A stretch of DNA of 64,000 bases from Paenibacillus mesophilus (lineage in GTDB: Bacteria; Bacillota; Bacilli; Paenibacillales; NBRC-103111): NCBI RefSeq assembly GCF_005938385.1, contig NZ_VCRA01000007.1, positions 1 to 64,000 of the forward strand. Reading direction: 5' to 3'. Position 1 is the stretch's first letter, and each line of letters starts with the position of its first letter. The notes beneath the pieces were generated by a model. The model was not told the DNA's origin. It did not search any database and was given only the letters and a program-made list of their open reading frames with translations. Of the stretch, positions 1 to 9,172 are shown one piece after another. The translations under genes and the position numbers were made by a program.

Positions 1-37
1 CCTGATGGCCGGGGACGGCACACGCCGAGTGACGGGG

Positions 38-245
38 TGCAGGGGGCGTGGCTCCCTGCAAAAAGCAAGAAACTATGAAAAACCGAGTAATTCACAGTAA
101 GACTCCAGAATTAAGGGGCCGAACCGATTAGTGAACATAAGTTCAGTAATAGCAATTTTGGGTTCGCTATTTCCACAAACATAGCCAAAACCATCAAATT
201 AGCGAAATGAGGTTCACTGCTAATGAACAGCGGTTCACTATTGCC
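38..245. repeat. Left-edge intergenic stretch with repeated GTTCACT/AGTGAAC half-sites
   Basis: No gene can be supported in the first 251 bases. A 7-bp hairpin (TGCAGGG/CCCTGCA, 38-60, followed by A residues) could be a terminator of a gene ending left of the window. Between about 128 and 245 there is a run of related short words in both orientations: AGTGAAC, GTTCAGT, GTTCGCT, TTAGCGAA, GTTCACTGC, AATGAAC and GTTCACTATTG. GTTCACTGCTAATGAAC is itself an imperfect palindrome. This resembles an intergenic short-repeat array, not coding sequence. Confidence 0.4.
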
Positions 246-251
246 TCAAAG

Positions 252-3164
252 TCAACGATCCAGCACCTTTTTAACCGAACGGACGATCTCTCCCGTCAGC
301 CCTTCCGGGATGCGGATATCGAGCTCCACGCTTTTCGGCGCGGACACCTTGAGCGTCATATTGTCTCCATCGATGCGCCAATCAACTTCGATCAGGTCGC
401 CTCCCGGAAGCGGAACCGCGCCTCTCGCCCACTTCAAGCCGCACGGATTCGGCTCGATCGTCGCGCGGCTCCAGCCCGGCGCCGCCCGCTGAACGCCAAG
501 CACGCTGCTTCCGAGAAAATATCCCGGCGCGGCGGACCAAGCATGGCAGTGGCTGCGCGTAAGCTGTTCGGGATTCGCCCGGTTTTGGGTAAAATTCGGG
601 TACATTTCCCAGCACGTGGTCGCGCCGTTCTCGATCATTTGCCCGTAATTCGCGCGGATGTCGTCCAGCATATGCCCGAACCGCCCGGACAGCGCGAGCG
701 CCTCGTAGTAGAAAAACGACATGAACGGGCTGCCGATCCGAACGAACCCTTCCGGCGGCTCCACCAGATACGCTTCGATCCGTTCCTTCCGGCTTCCTTC
801 GGCGATACGGCACAAGTAGGCGACCACCTGTGTCTGCATGCTGAATATGCCGGATCGTCTGCCGTCGGAGTGGATGCAGTCCAAGTAAGCCTGCTTCTCC
901 TCGCTCCACAAATGGTCGTTGATCGCATGCGCCAGCGCGTCCGCCGCTTCCCGGAACGGTCCGCTCTCCATCGTCGCGCGTCCGGCCGCATTGGCCAGTT
1001 CGGCCGCCTTGCGCAGCGCCTGCACGAGAAACATGTTCTGATGCGTCACCACGCCGTCCTTCGGCTGATCGATCGGGGCCCAGTCCAGCAAATTCCACCC
1101 TTTCATGTTCAGGAGCCCGCGTTCGTCCCGTTTGGCCAAATAATGCTCGAGCGTAAAGCGAACGGAAGGCCATATCTCGTCCGCAAACGACGCATCCCCG
1201 GTATGCTCCGCATACTCCGCACACGCGACGACCCAGAAAAACGTCCAGTTCGGAATGACGCTGTTCCATCCGCTCGGCACTTGATCGACGTATAGAGGCG
1301 TCAAATGTTTGGAGCCTGGAACGAGCTTCAAGCAGCGCTTGACGATATCGAGCGAGCCGAACGCGTAGTAGTTGACAAGCGCTTCGTTCCGGGCGTCGCC
1401 TACCCAGAATACTTGCTCGTAGGCCGGGCAATCGACGAACGTGTCTTCCATGCACAGCCGCGTCGTATGGCGGCTAATGTCCCATATTTGTCCGAGCAGC
1501 GGCTCGGAGCATTCGAATTTGCCCGCGTCGGTAACCGGATAATTGCTTTGGTTGACGTACACCTCGTACAGCTTGACCGGCCTGGCGGCGCTTCGTACGG
1601 TCAGCAGCAAGTAGCGAAATCCTCTGCGTACCGGCGACAGGAAGCTCTGCCTTCCGCCCCGGCATATATACCGGATCGTATTGTCCAGCCCGTACGTATG
1701 CTGCCGGTAATCACCCTTCAAATATTCGATGCCGTACAGATCGATAATCGTCCCCGCTTCCGCCTCCACCTCGAAGCCGATATAGCCGGACCATTCCTTG
1801 CCGAAATCGATCACGAGCTCGCAATCGCCTTCCGCGAAATGCGGAATGACGGCCGGCTCCGGCGACGGGATGAGCGCATGCTCCAATTGGCGCGGAACCG
1901 CGTATGGTTCGGACTCGATCTGCCAAACGGAAGCGCCGAAGACGTCTTGCTCGGTGTATAAGGCCGGCGGAAGCGGACGAATCCACGCCGCGAATGCCTC
2001 CAGACCGGCACGGTCCGCCAAACCTTTCGCCCTAATGAAATCGGGATGCTCGCGGCTGATCGGAACGACTCCCTGATGGTCGATATTGACGGCGGATTCG
2101 AAAGGACCGACGACGATAAACGGCGTTTCCCCGGAACCGCTTCCCTTGCCCTTGCCGGAAAAAGGCGAGTGCAGCTCGAAACGGGCCGTTCCGTCCGCGG
2201 CAATATGGTAAGCCGCTCCATGATCAGTCGACGTGACGTCGATCAGCAGCAAATGCTCTCCCCTCTCCAGCTCCAGCTCGAAATAACGCTCTGGCTGGAC
2301 GCCGTGCCATTTCCCGAGTGGGTTGCCGTCCACCCATATGTTCGGCGTACGTATTCCGCCCGGAAAGCCTAACGTTACCGTTCCCGCCTCGCTCACAACG
2401 ATCGATGCGGCCAAATAGCCCGCATATTGAACATGGTTGGCGTGGTTGACGCTGTCCGGGATCATGGCCGCGCGGAGATCGATCGCGGCCGTCCACCTCG
2501 GCGCCTTCACCCGACGAAGCGATTCGATCCGCGCCGGGACGATTTTCTCCTCGGTCAGAAACGGAATATCTCTAGCCACGAGCGATTTCCACGGCCCCTC
2601 TCCGACGCTTCCGACGGAGAAGGCGCTGTCCCAGCGGCTATCGTCGTATTCCGGTTTCCCCCATGCCTCGTCCCACAGCCGTGCGTCATACACTTCGGCG
2701 AACGCTTGCTGGCACGACATGCGCGGTGCTTCGGGCTGCTGTGCGGCCACTCTTGCCGTCTTCCATCGGGCATCCGTGGCCGCAGCGACAACGGCGCCGT
2801 CCTCCGAACCAAGCTCAAGCTCGGCCAGCAGGCCGCCGCGCCCTCGGATGTAATAAAAGTTGGAGACGCCGAAATGGAGCACAAGCACCGCAATCGTATT
2901 GTCCCGCCCGGCCTTCAGCAAATGCCCTACTTCGTATGTATCGTAAAATTGCTCGGCGGGCCACGAACGGACCGGTCCCCTTCCGACCTGCACGCCGTTC
3001 ACGTACAGCACGTAGCGGGAGTCCGCACTAATGCTCAGCTTCGCACTCCCCGCTTGCCCGTCCTGCAGCGCGAACGCACGCCGGAAGCAGCGCCACTCGT
3101 TGCGCGGACTTTCCTCTTCGCCGCCCCATATCCATGTTGCCGTCCACTTTTTGCCGTTTATCAA
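252..3164 (-). CDS. Alpha-L-rhamnosidase-like glycoside hydrolase (GH78 type)
   Basis: A 970-aa protein with the architecture of bacterial alpha-L-rhamnosidases: N-terminal beta-sandwich regions to about residue 450, an (alpha/alpha)6-barrel from about 550 to 890, and a C-terminal beta domain. The family signature is present as EDTFVDCPAYEQ followed by WVGDA (573-590), placing the likely general acid at Glu583; the likely base is Glu853 in CWEMYP. It has no signal peptide, so it probably acts in the cytoplasm on imported rhamnosyl oligosaccharides. The start is TTG, chosen because GGAAG lies 8 bases upstream. It is divergent from an AraC regulator, a likely local controller. The exact substrate is not readable from sequence. 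Confidence 0.85.
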   Translation of the reverse strand: MINGKKWTATWIWGGEEESPRNEWRCFRRAFALQDGQAGSAKLSISADSRYVLYVNGVQVGRGPVRSWPAEQFYDTYEVGHLLKAGRDNTIAVLVLHFGVSNFYYIRGRGGLLAELELGSEDGAVVAAATDARWKTARVAAQQPEAPRMSCQQAFAEVYDARLWDEAWGKPEYDDSRWDSAFSVGSVGEGPWKSLVARDIPFLTEEKIVPARIESLRRVKAPRWTAAIDLRAAMIPDSVNHANHVQYAGYLAASIVVSEAGTVTLGFPGGIRTPNIWVDGNPLGKWHGVQPERYFELELERGEHLLLIDVTSTDHGAAYHIAADGTARFELHSPFSGKGKGSGSGETPFIVVGPFESAVNIDHQGVVPISREHPDFIRAKGLADRAGLEAFAAWIRPLPPALYTEQDVFGASVWQIESEPYAVPRQLEHALIPSPEPAVIPHFAEGDCELVIDFGKEWSGYIGFEVEAEAGTIIDLYGIEYLKGDYRQHTYGLDNTIRYICRGGRQSFLSPVRRGFRYLLLTVRSAARPVKLYEVYVNQSNYPVTDAGKFECSEPLLGQIWDISRHTTRLCMEDTFVDCPAYEQVFWVGDARNEALVNYYAFGSLDIVKRCLKLVPGSKHLTPLYVDQVPSGWNSVIPNWTFFWVVACAEYAEHTGDASFADEIWPSVRFTLEHYLAKRDERGLLNMKGWNLLDWAPIDQPKDGVVTHQNMFLVQALRKAAELANAAGRATMESGPFREAADALAHAINDHLWSEEKQAYLDCIHSDGRRSGIFSMQTQVVAYLCRIAEGSRKERIEAYLVEPPEGFVRIGSPFMSFFYYEALALSGRFGHMLDDIRANYGQMIENGATTCWEMYPNFTQNRANPEQLTRSHCHAWSAAPGYFLGSSVLGVQRAAPGWSRATIEPNPCGLKWARGAVPLPGGDLIEVDWRIDGDNMTLKVSAPKSVELDIRIPEGLTGEIVRSVKKVLDR

Positions 3165-3321
3165 GGGTCACACTTCCTTTATGGTTTGCTGATACTTTAG
3201 ACCTCATTGTAATTGTTTTCCGTCTGCGATAAACGGGGGTTATTGCCGAAAATATAGGGCTAACTTGCCACGGATATGATATTCTGATCGTAGATTCCAA
3301 GTTCGAAGGAGGGCGGCCGCC

Positions 3322-4107
3322 ATGCCTGCCAACCGGTTCGAGATGAAAGGGTACGTGTACGCCGGGCCTCAGCCGGGCTTCATCATGCCTGAGGATACGT
3401 ACGATCATTACGTCATGATCGCCATGGAGGTAGGCTCGTTCGATTACGAAGTCGGCGAAGAGCGCGGAAGCGCCGCTTTCGGCGATATCGTCTTCTGTCC
3501 GCCGGGCATCCCGTTCAAGCGCAAGGCGCACGGCGAAGTCGTGTTCCATATTATCCATTTCACGCTCAATCCGGAAGCCAGCGAGCCCGACGACCGGGTT
3601 CCGGTCGGGAAAGTTTCGGTCAGCGACACGACCCGGCTGTCGTCGACCTACTCGTATTTGCGCAATTTTTTGGACAGGCCCGGCTTCAATGCGCCGATTC
3701 CGAAGGTGAGCCACCATCTCGTATCCGATCTGCTGTTCCTGTGCGAGATGGAGCGGCAGCTTGCGCTGAAGAGCAAAAAAACGATCGACCCGCTCATGCA
3801 GCAGGCGGCCGGCTACATTCACCGCCATATGTTCGGCGAAATCAACATGCGGAGTATCGCCGCCATGCTAGGCATCAAGCAGCCGCAGCTGACCCGCAGG
3901 TTCCAGGAAGCATACGGCGTCGGCCCCGTCGAATACGTGACCGGGCTACGTCTGGAAGAAGCGAAGCGGCAGCTGCTGAACTCGGACGATACGCTCGAAT
4001 CGATCGCCGAACGGTGCGGCTATGAGAGCGGCTCCTACTTCAGCCGCGTGTTCCGGGCGAAGGTCGGGCTGAACCCTTCCGCTTTCCGGCACAATTACCG
4101 AATGTAA
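3322..4107 (+). CDS. AraC-family transcriptional regulator
   Basis: A 261-aa soluble regulator. The N-terminal half (about 1-130) looks like a cupin-type sensing domain, with FGDIVFCPPGIPFKR typical of AraC_binding folds. The C-terminal hundred residues hold two helix-turn-helix motifs: SIAAMLGIKQPQLTRRFQEA and the second around SIAERCGYESGSYFSRVFRA. AGGAGGG precedes the ATG. It is divergent from the rhamnosidase gene with about 157 bases between starts, so it probably controls that gene in response to a sugar. Its stop codon is followed after five bases by the 56-nt structured repeat described separately. Confidence 0.88.
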   Translation: MPANRFEMKGYVYAGPQPGFIMPEDTYDHYVMIAMEVGSFDYEVGEERGSAAFGDIVFCPPGIPFKRKAHGEVVFHIIHFTLNPEASEPDDRVPVGKVSVSDTTRLSSTYSYLRNFLDRPGFNAPIPKVSHHLVSDLLFLCEMERQLALKSKKTIDPLMQQAAGYIHRHMFGEINMRSIAAMLGIKQPQLTRRFQEAYGVGPVEYVTGLRLEEAKRQLLNSDDTLESIAERCGYESGSYFSRVFRAKVGLNPSAFRHNYRM

Positions 4108-4112
4108 TTATT

Positions 4113-4168
4113 CCCCCAAAAGTGAAGTTCCGCTTCGCAGCTTATTCCTATTACTTTCGGGGGAGCCC
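4113..4168 (+). repeat. 56-nt structured 3'-UTR repeat, copy 1
   Basis: Begins 6 bases after the AraC stop codon, in the same orientation. The ends form a 13-bp stem: CCCCCAAAAGTGA can pair with TTACTTTCGGGGG, with one A-C mismatch and one G-T wobble. Inside is a small GAAG/CTTC stem. It matches the reversed element at 23851-23906 at 50 of 56 positions, and four of the six differences are consecutive and lie in the inner loop. There is no U-tract, so it is not an ordinary intrinsic terminator. Confidence 0.75.
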
Positions 4169-4195
4169 CCATGTCAAGTCCCCCTCCCCAACAAC

Positions 4196-4234
4196 AAAAC
4201 CCCCGTCGGATGCGCGTATCCGGACGGAGGCTTT
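4196..4234 (-). terminator. Terminator of the 4.3-9.2 kb operon
   Basis: Read on the minus strand, CCGTCCGGAT and ATCCGACGG form a stem with one bulged base, followed by GGGTTTTGTTG, just after the stop codon of the binding-protein gene at 4268. Confidence 0.7.
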
Positions 4235-4267
4235 ATCGGCACTACCTTATTCGATTGCGGAAACCGC

Positions 4268-5782
4268 TTACTTTTTCAGCTCGACCTGTTCCTTCTTGTA
4301 TATCGCCGTCGCCTGCTCGATCCAGGCGCTGCCGCCCTCGGCCAAAACTTTTTTCTTGTAGTCGGCATACAGCTTATCCAGATCGCCCTTGGAGACGATC
4401 GCCGACGTTCGGAATTCGAGCTCCATGTCGTCCAATATTTTTTTCTTGTCCCGGTCGATTTCCGGCACCCCGAATATATACGCGTCCGGTATCGGACTGT
4501 TGACCGACAAATCGATCCCTTTGCGCGTCGTTTCGTTCATGAGCTGGTACTCCATGCCGTCCAGCCGCTGCATAATGCCCGAATAGGCGAATCCGCCCTC
4601 GTTCCGCAGCTGGACCGCGTCGTCGAACGGCTTGATCCATTCGAATTTGCCGTCCTTCATCGTATAATGCTTGCCGTCGATGCCGGCCCAGGTCAGCCGG
4701 TCGCCTTCTTCGCTGACGAGGAAATCGAGCACCTTCATCGACGCTTCCGGATTTTTCGATTTGCTCGAGATGAACGTCCACGGTCCCGTATCTTCGCGCA
4801 CGTACCGAGTGTTGCCGCCTTTGCCGTCCGGTCCTTTCACGATCGTGTAGACGAACGTCGGCTTCGGATTCTCGATGTAGCGGGTCAGCCAGTTTTGCGT
4901 CGTGCCCGGAGGGTTGAATTGGAAAGCACCCATCTTGCCGTTCCACAGTTTCTCGAATTCCTGCAGTGACGGTATCGTCGAGAAGTCGGGCTCGATAAGA
5001 CCTTGCTGGTACAGCTTGTTGTAAAATTTGACCGCCTCGAGATAGCCGGGAGCAAGCGACCACGGCGTCACTTTGCCGTCGACCAGTACGCCTCTTTTGA
5101 AAGGAACGCCATAGGCGGCGAAAATGTGCTCGAACGTCTGATCCGACGCGACCGACAGCCCGAGCGGAATCGTATCGTTTTTGCCGTTGCCGTCGGGATC
5201 TCTCGTCGCGAACGCCTTGAGAACGCTCTCATATTCGTCCAGCGTCGTCGGCGTCTTGAGCCCGAGCTTCGTCAGCCAGTCTTGGCGTATCGCCAAGCCG
5301 TTGCCGAGCACGTAGGCGTTCGGGATCGCATACGTTTTCCCGCCGATATACCCGGCGCCTTTCAAATATTTCCCTTTGTTGTCGACGATGTTTTTCCCGG
5401 ATTTGGCGAGCAGATCATCTAGCGGCATGACGACTTTGTTGTCGACGAGATCGATTATTTTCGCCTTGCTCGATACGCGGAAAATATCCGGAGGACTGCC
5501 GGAGGCGATCATCGTATTCAGCTTGTTGTCGTAGTCCGGACCGTCCACGGCGATCACCTGCACGTTAACGCCGGTACGTTTGCGTATTTCCCGGATCACC
5601 GCATTGTCTTCGGGAAAGTTGGTGCTTTTGCTTGTCAATATCGTGACGGTCGGCGTCTCGCCCGGCTTCGTCTGATCTCCGCTCCCCTCATTCCCCGTCT
5701 TGCTGCAAGCGCTTACCAGAGTCATTGCGATAACAACCGACATTCCTGCCATTGCCGATCGGTTAACCGTTTTCCTATTCAT
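4268..5782 (-). CDS. Extracellular solute-binding lipoprotein (LplA-like)
   Basis: A 504-aa sugar-type binding protein. The N terminus has a lipoprotein signal with lipobox LVSAC (Cys26), then a low-complexity linker. The mature part begins with TVTILTSKSTNF and carries family features such as NDTIPLGLS and EYQLMNETTRKGIDLSVNS. Its length and the two upstream permeases fit the LplA/YtcQ class of Paenibacillaceae complex-carbohydrate transporters. It is the last gene of a five-gene minus-strand operon, 25 bases after the upstream permease and followed by a terminator. GGAGGGG precedes the ATG. No ATPase gene is present; such systems usually share an MsmX-like ATPase encoded elsewhere. Confidence 0.88.
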   Translation of the reverse strand: MNRKTVNRSAMAGMSVVIAMTLVSACSKTGNEGSGDQTKPGETPTVTILTSKSTNFPEDNAVIREIRKRTGVNVQVIAVDGPDYDNKLNTMIASGSPPDIFRVSSKAKIIDLVDNKVVMPLDDLLAKSGKNIVDNKGKYLKGAGYIGGKTYAIPNAYVLGNGLAIRQDWLTKLGLKTPTTLDEYESVLKAFATRDPDGNGKNDTIPLGLSVASDQTFEHIFAAYGVPFKRGVLVDGKVTPWSLAPGYLEAVKFYNKLYQQGLIEPDFSTIPSLQEFEKLWNGKMGAFQFNPPGTTQNWLTRYIENPKPTFVYTIVKGPDGKGGNTRYVREDTGPWTFISSKSKNPEASMKVLDFLVSEEGDRLTWAGIDGKHYTMKDGKFEWIKPFDDAVQLRNEGGFAYSGIMQRLDGMEYQLMNETTRKGIDLSVNSPIPDAYIFGVPEIDRDKKKILDDMELEFRTSAIVSKGDLDKLYADYKKKVLAEGGSAWIEQATAIYKKEQVELKK

Positions 5783-5807
5783 GGCGAACCCCCTCCTGTA
5801 CGCTGCT

Positions 5808-6686
5808 TTATCCTTTGACCGAGCCGATCAATACGCCCTTCACGTAATACTTCTGCAGGAACGGGTAGATGAGCAGCATCGGCAGCACGGATGCGATAAC
5901 CGTCGCCATCTTGACCGATTCCTCCGTCACCATCCCGATATGGGTCGCGAAATTGTCCGCCCCCTGCACCTGCTGCAGCGAGCTGCCGTTCAGCATCGTC
6001 CGCAGAAACACCTGCAGCACCTGATTGCTCTGCGTGTTGATATACAGAATCGCGTCGAAATAATTGTTCCAATGCGCCACTCCGTAGAACAAGGCGATAG
6101 CCGCGATGACCGGCATCGATACCGGCAGGATGATCGTAAACAGCACCCTCGAAGGCGAAGCGCCGTCGATACTCGCGGACTCCTCCAGCTCCGCCGGAAT
6201 GCTCTGAAAATAATTTTTCATAATAAGCAAATTCCATGCACTGATCGCTCCGGGAATAATGAGCGCCCATATCGAATCGAGCAGACCGAGCTGCTTGACG
6301 AGCAAATAAGTCGGGATCATCCCCCCGCTGAACAGCATCGTGAAAAAAATCATCAGCGTAATCGTGTTCCTCCCCATAAACCGGCGCAGCGACAGCGGAT
6401 AGGCTAGCATCATCGTGAACAGCAAATTGACGAACGTGCCGAGAAACAGCCTGACGATCGAGTTCCAATAAGCCGTATAAATGCCTTTGCTGTCGAGCAA
6501 GATTTGGAACGACATGAACGAGAAGCCTCTCGGTAGCAGGAAAATGCCGCCGCCCATCGACAGCTTCGGATCGCTCAAGGCATACATCAGCACGTGCCAG
6601 AACGGATACAGCGTACACAGCGACAACAGGAGCAGCAGGCCGTTCAAAGTCCAGTAGCCGGCCTTCTCGCCGAACGATTGCTTCAT
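5808..6686 (-). CDS. Carbohydrate ABC transporter permease (LplC/YtcP-like)
   Basis: A 292-aa integral membrane protein with about six hydrophobic segments. It carries the permease EAA-type loop EELEESASIDGASPSRVLFTIILPVS (split motif around residues 165-190, key residues E-SA-DGA and ILP) that contacts the ATPase. It belongs to the MalG-like branch, pairing with the MalF-like permease encoded immediately upstream (18-base gap). GGAGGGG precedes the ATG. The likely role is import of an oligosaccharide together with the downstream binding protein. Confidence 0.88.
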   Translation of the reverse strand: MKQSFGEKAGYWTLNGLLLLLSLCTLYPFWHVLMYALSDPKLSMGGGIFLLPRGFSFMSFQILLDSKGIYTAYWNSIVRLFLGTFVNLLFTMMLAYPLSLRRFMGRNTITLMIFFTMLFSGGMIPTYLLVKQLGLLDSIWALIIPGAISAWNLLIMKNYFQSIPAELEESASIDGASPSRVLFTIILPVSMPVIAAIALFYGVAHWNNYFDAILYINTQSNQVLQVFLRTMLNGSSLQQVQGADNFATHIGMVTEESVKMATVIASVLPMLLIYPFLQKYYVKGVLIGSVKG

Positions 6687-6704
6687 CTCGTGCAGCCCCT
6701 CCTC

Positions 6705-7601
6705 TCAAATGAGTCCGCTGTCGCGGTCGATTTTTTTGGCGATATAGTTCGTAAACAGGACGAGCACGAGGCCGATGACCGATTTGAACACCCCGGTTGC
6801 GGTCGACAAATCGTACTTCGCTTCCTCGAAGGCGAGCTTGTAGATGAACGTATCCAATATTTCGCTCACCTCGTACACTTGGGGATTATAAAGCGCATAC
6901 ACTTGATCGAGCCCCGCGTTCAAAATATGACCGACGCGAATAATGAGCAGGATGACGATCGTCGTCCTCAGCCCCGGCAGCGTAATATGCCAAATTTGCC
7001 GCCATTTCTTCGCCCCGTCCACTTTGGCCGCTTCGTACAGCTGCGGATCGATCGAAGCGATCGTCGCCAAATACAGCACCGTGCCGAACCCGGCCTCCTT
7101 CCAAATGTTCGAAACGACGAGCAAGCCGCGGAAATATTCCTTGCTGCTCAAGAAATTCGTAATCGCCCCCTCGTAGCCGAACCACACCGCGATTTCCTTG
7201 ATTACCCCGGTGGAAGGGGAAAAGAAAGCATACAGGATGCCCGCGATAATGATCCACGACACGAAATGAGGCAAATAAATGACGGTTTGGACGAACCGCT
7301 TGTACAGCATGTGCCGCACTTCGTTCAGCATGATCGCCAAGATGATCGGCGCCGGGAAGGCGAAGAAGAGCTGGTAGAAGCTTATAATGATCGTATTGCC
7401 GAGCGCTCTCCGGAAGCCGCCCATCCCGAACAGCTTGACGAAATTGTCGAGCCCGACCCAGGGGCTTCCGGAGAAGCCCTGGTACAGGTTGTATTTTTTG
7501 AACGCGATCAGGATGCCGTACATCGGAACGTAATGGAACACGATGAAAAATAAGATCCCCGGAATGGCCATCAAGTACAGCAGCTTGTCTTTCTTCAGCA
7601 T
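6705..7601 (-). CDS. Carbohydrate ABC transporter permease (LplB/YteP-like)
   Basis: A 298-aa membrane protein with about six transmembrane segments. The N terminus includes FIVFHYVPMYGILIAFKKYN, typical of LplB-type permeases, and the ATPase-contact loop reads YEAAKVDGAKKWRQIWHITL (about 190-210). It partners with the LplC-like permease downstream. The ribosome binding site before the ATG is weak, and a 66-base gap separates it from the Rieske gene, so it may be translated less efficiently or have its own start signals. Confidence 0.87.
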   Translation of the reverse strand: MLKKDKLLYLMAIPGILFFIVFHYVPMYGILIAFKKYNLYQGFSGSPWVGLDNFVKLFGMGGFRRALGNTIIISFYQLFFAFPAPIILAIMLNEVRHMLYKRFVQTVIYLPHFVSWIIIAGILYAFFSPSTGVIKEIAVWFGYEGAITNFLSSKEYFRGLLVVSNIWKEAGFGTVLYLATIASIDPQLYEAAKVDGAKKWRQIWHITLPGLRTTIVILLIIRVGHILNAGLDQVYALYNPQVYEVSEILDTFIYKLAFEEAKYDLSTATGVFKSVIGLVLVLFTNYIAKKIDRDSGLI

Positions 7602-7667
7602 CGTTATCGCAGCTTTAATGTCCGTTCACCGCCTGTTATTATCGAAATTTCGGACACCGCCCGGGAT

Positions 7668-8039
7668 CTACATATGGACGAATATTTGCTCCTCGTCCAC
7701 GGTTACGTCGTACCGCTCAACCGTGACATCGTACGTTTTCGTACGCGTTCTCGGATCGACGACCATCTGGCCGGTCTTGATGTCGAACTCCCAGAAATGC
7801 CAAGGGCAGCGGACGATTTCACCCTCGCGCTCGAAGCAGAATTCGCCGGGAACGTTCGACGTAACGAAGGAGGTCGTTATGCCTGCGCACAGCTCCGCGC
7901 CCTGATGCGGGCATAGATTGCGTATCGCATAAAAATGCCCGTCGACGTTGTACACCCCGATGCTTCTCCCTTCGATTTGGATGATTTTCTTGGAGCCGGG
8001 AGTCCACTCCGAGATGCGCCCCACCGGATAACGTGTCAT
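7668..8039 (-). CDS. Rieske [2Fe-2S] domain protein
   Basis: A 123-aa single-domain Rieske protein. Cluster ligands are visible as C43-P-H45 and C78-P-W-H81. The segment between the two ligand pairs is longer than in most small ferredoxins and contains two further cysteines (51 and 68). The ATG at 8039 is preferred over upstream possibilities because it overlaps the amidohydrolase stop as ATGA, giving a translationally coupled pair. By family knowledge such proteins deliver electrons to oxygenases or serve as a fused subunit in aromatic catabolism. No oxygenase gene is visible here, so its partner is unknown. Confidence 0.85.
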   Translation of the reverse strand: MTRYPVGRISEWTPGSKKIIQIEGRSIGVYNVDGHFYAIRNLCPHQGAELCAGITTSFVTSNVPGEFCFEREGEIVRCPWHFWEFDIKTGQMVVDPRTRTKTYDVTVERYDVTVDEEQIFVHM

Positions 8040-9172
8040 GCGGTCGCCTCCCCGGCGGCTTTCCGCTGCGGCAGCTTGTACAGTCGGGCGGCGTTTTGGT
8101 AGAAGATCGCATCCCACGTCCGGTCTTCCAGCTTCGGAAAAGCGTGGAGCGGAGAATCGAAATCCCAATGCGGGAAATCGCTCGCGAACATCAAGTTCGA
8201 CTCGGCATGGATGGCCTCGAACATCGGCTTGATCAGCTCCGTCTTCGGCGGCAGCTCCAGCGGCTGCGACGTGACGTATACGTGCTTGCGGTAATATTCG
8301 CTCGGCGGCTCCTTCACCCATGGCGTCTGATGACGGAGCGCTTTCCAGTCTTCGTCCAGCCTCCAGATCAGCGGGGCGATCCACAGCATCCCGGCTTCCA
8401 TCATGACGAGCTTCAGCGTCGGATATTTGTCGAACACGCCTTCGAAGATGAAGCTGGCCAGATGGGCCATCATAATTTGCGCGCGGGCGGCCCGGTATTC
8501 GATATAGCTCGTGACGTGCCCGGCACCGGTAGGCGGATTATTAATGCCGATCCCCTCCATGCTCACATGGATCGTAAACGGCAAGTCGTGGCGCACGCAC
8601 GCCTCGTAGATCGGATGGTAAAACCGCTGGCCGTAAGGCTTCTGCGCCCCGTTCGATACGACAACCTGAATCATGCCGGGATGCCCGCCGACCCGGTCGA
8701 TCTCTTTGGCCGAGAGGACGGGATCTTGCTTCGGGATGAGAATCGAGCCCTTCAATCTGCTCTCGCGGGACAAATACCGCTCGATGTAGTAATCGTTGTG
8801 CGCCGAGCATACCGCGGCCGCAAAATCGGTGTCCGTCGCCGCATGCACCTCGTATCCGCCGCCGGTCAATATCCCGTATTCGATATTGTATTTATCCAGA
8901 TGATGCTCGCGGAGATAGTTCAAATAATTGTCTTCGTGCGTTTCGTTGCGGGGCAGCTTGATATCTTGCATGCTGCCGTTGATTCCCCCGTTCAGAAACA
9001 AGCCGCTCTGCGCCGGAAGCCGCCACCCGAACGTCGAGACCTGCTCGCGGTATATGCGCGGCATATAGGGGAGCAGCTCGTCGCGCGGAGCGCTTCCGTG
9101 AATGTCCGTATCGATAATGGATCTCTTCCGTTTTTGTTTCTTGACCGGCATGTCGTACTCTTTCGTTTCCAT
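8036..9172 (-). CDS. Amidohydrolase-2 family metal-dependent hydrolase or decarboxylase
   Basis: A 378-aa TIM-barrel protein of the amidohydrolase-related family that includes ACMSD and gamma-resorcylate decarboxylases. Visible metal-site motifs are D23-I-H25 near the N terminus, FTIHVSMEG in the middle and FASDFPHWDFDSP near the C terminus. GGAGAG precedes the ATG by about 10 bases. It is the first gene of the operon and overlaps the Rieske gene by four bases. The context suggests processing of an imported aromatic or sugar-acid substrate. Decarboxylase versus hydrolase activity cannot be decided from sequence. Confidence 0.8.
   Translation of the reverse strand: METKEYDMPVKKQKRKRSIIDTDIHGSAPRDELLPYMPRIYREQVSTFGWRLPAQSGLFLNGGINGSMQDIKLPRNETHEDNYLNYLREHHLDKYNIEYGILTGGGYEVHAATDTDFAAAVCSAHNDYYIERYLSRESRLKGSILIPKQDPVLSAKEIDRVGGHPGMIQVVVSNGAQKPYGQRFYHPIYEACVRHDLPFTIHVSMEGIGINNPPTGAGHVTSYIEYRAARAQIMMAHLASFIFEGVFDKYPTLKLVMMEAGMLWIAPLIWRLDEDWKALRHQTPWVKEPPSEYYRKHVYVTSQPLELPPKTELIKPMFEAIHAESNLMFASDFPHWDFDSPLHAFPKLEDRTWDAIFYQNAARLYKLPQRKAAGEATA

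Noticed and set aside
207..1295. 362-codon open frame opposite the rhamnosidase gene
   Set aside because: Arg-rich composition and no recognisable domain; the opposite strand encodes a clear GH78-like enzyme.
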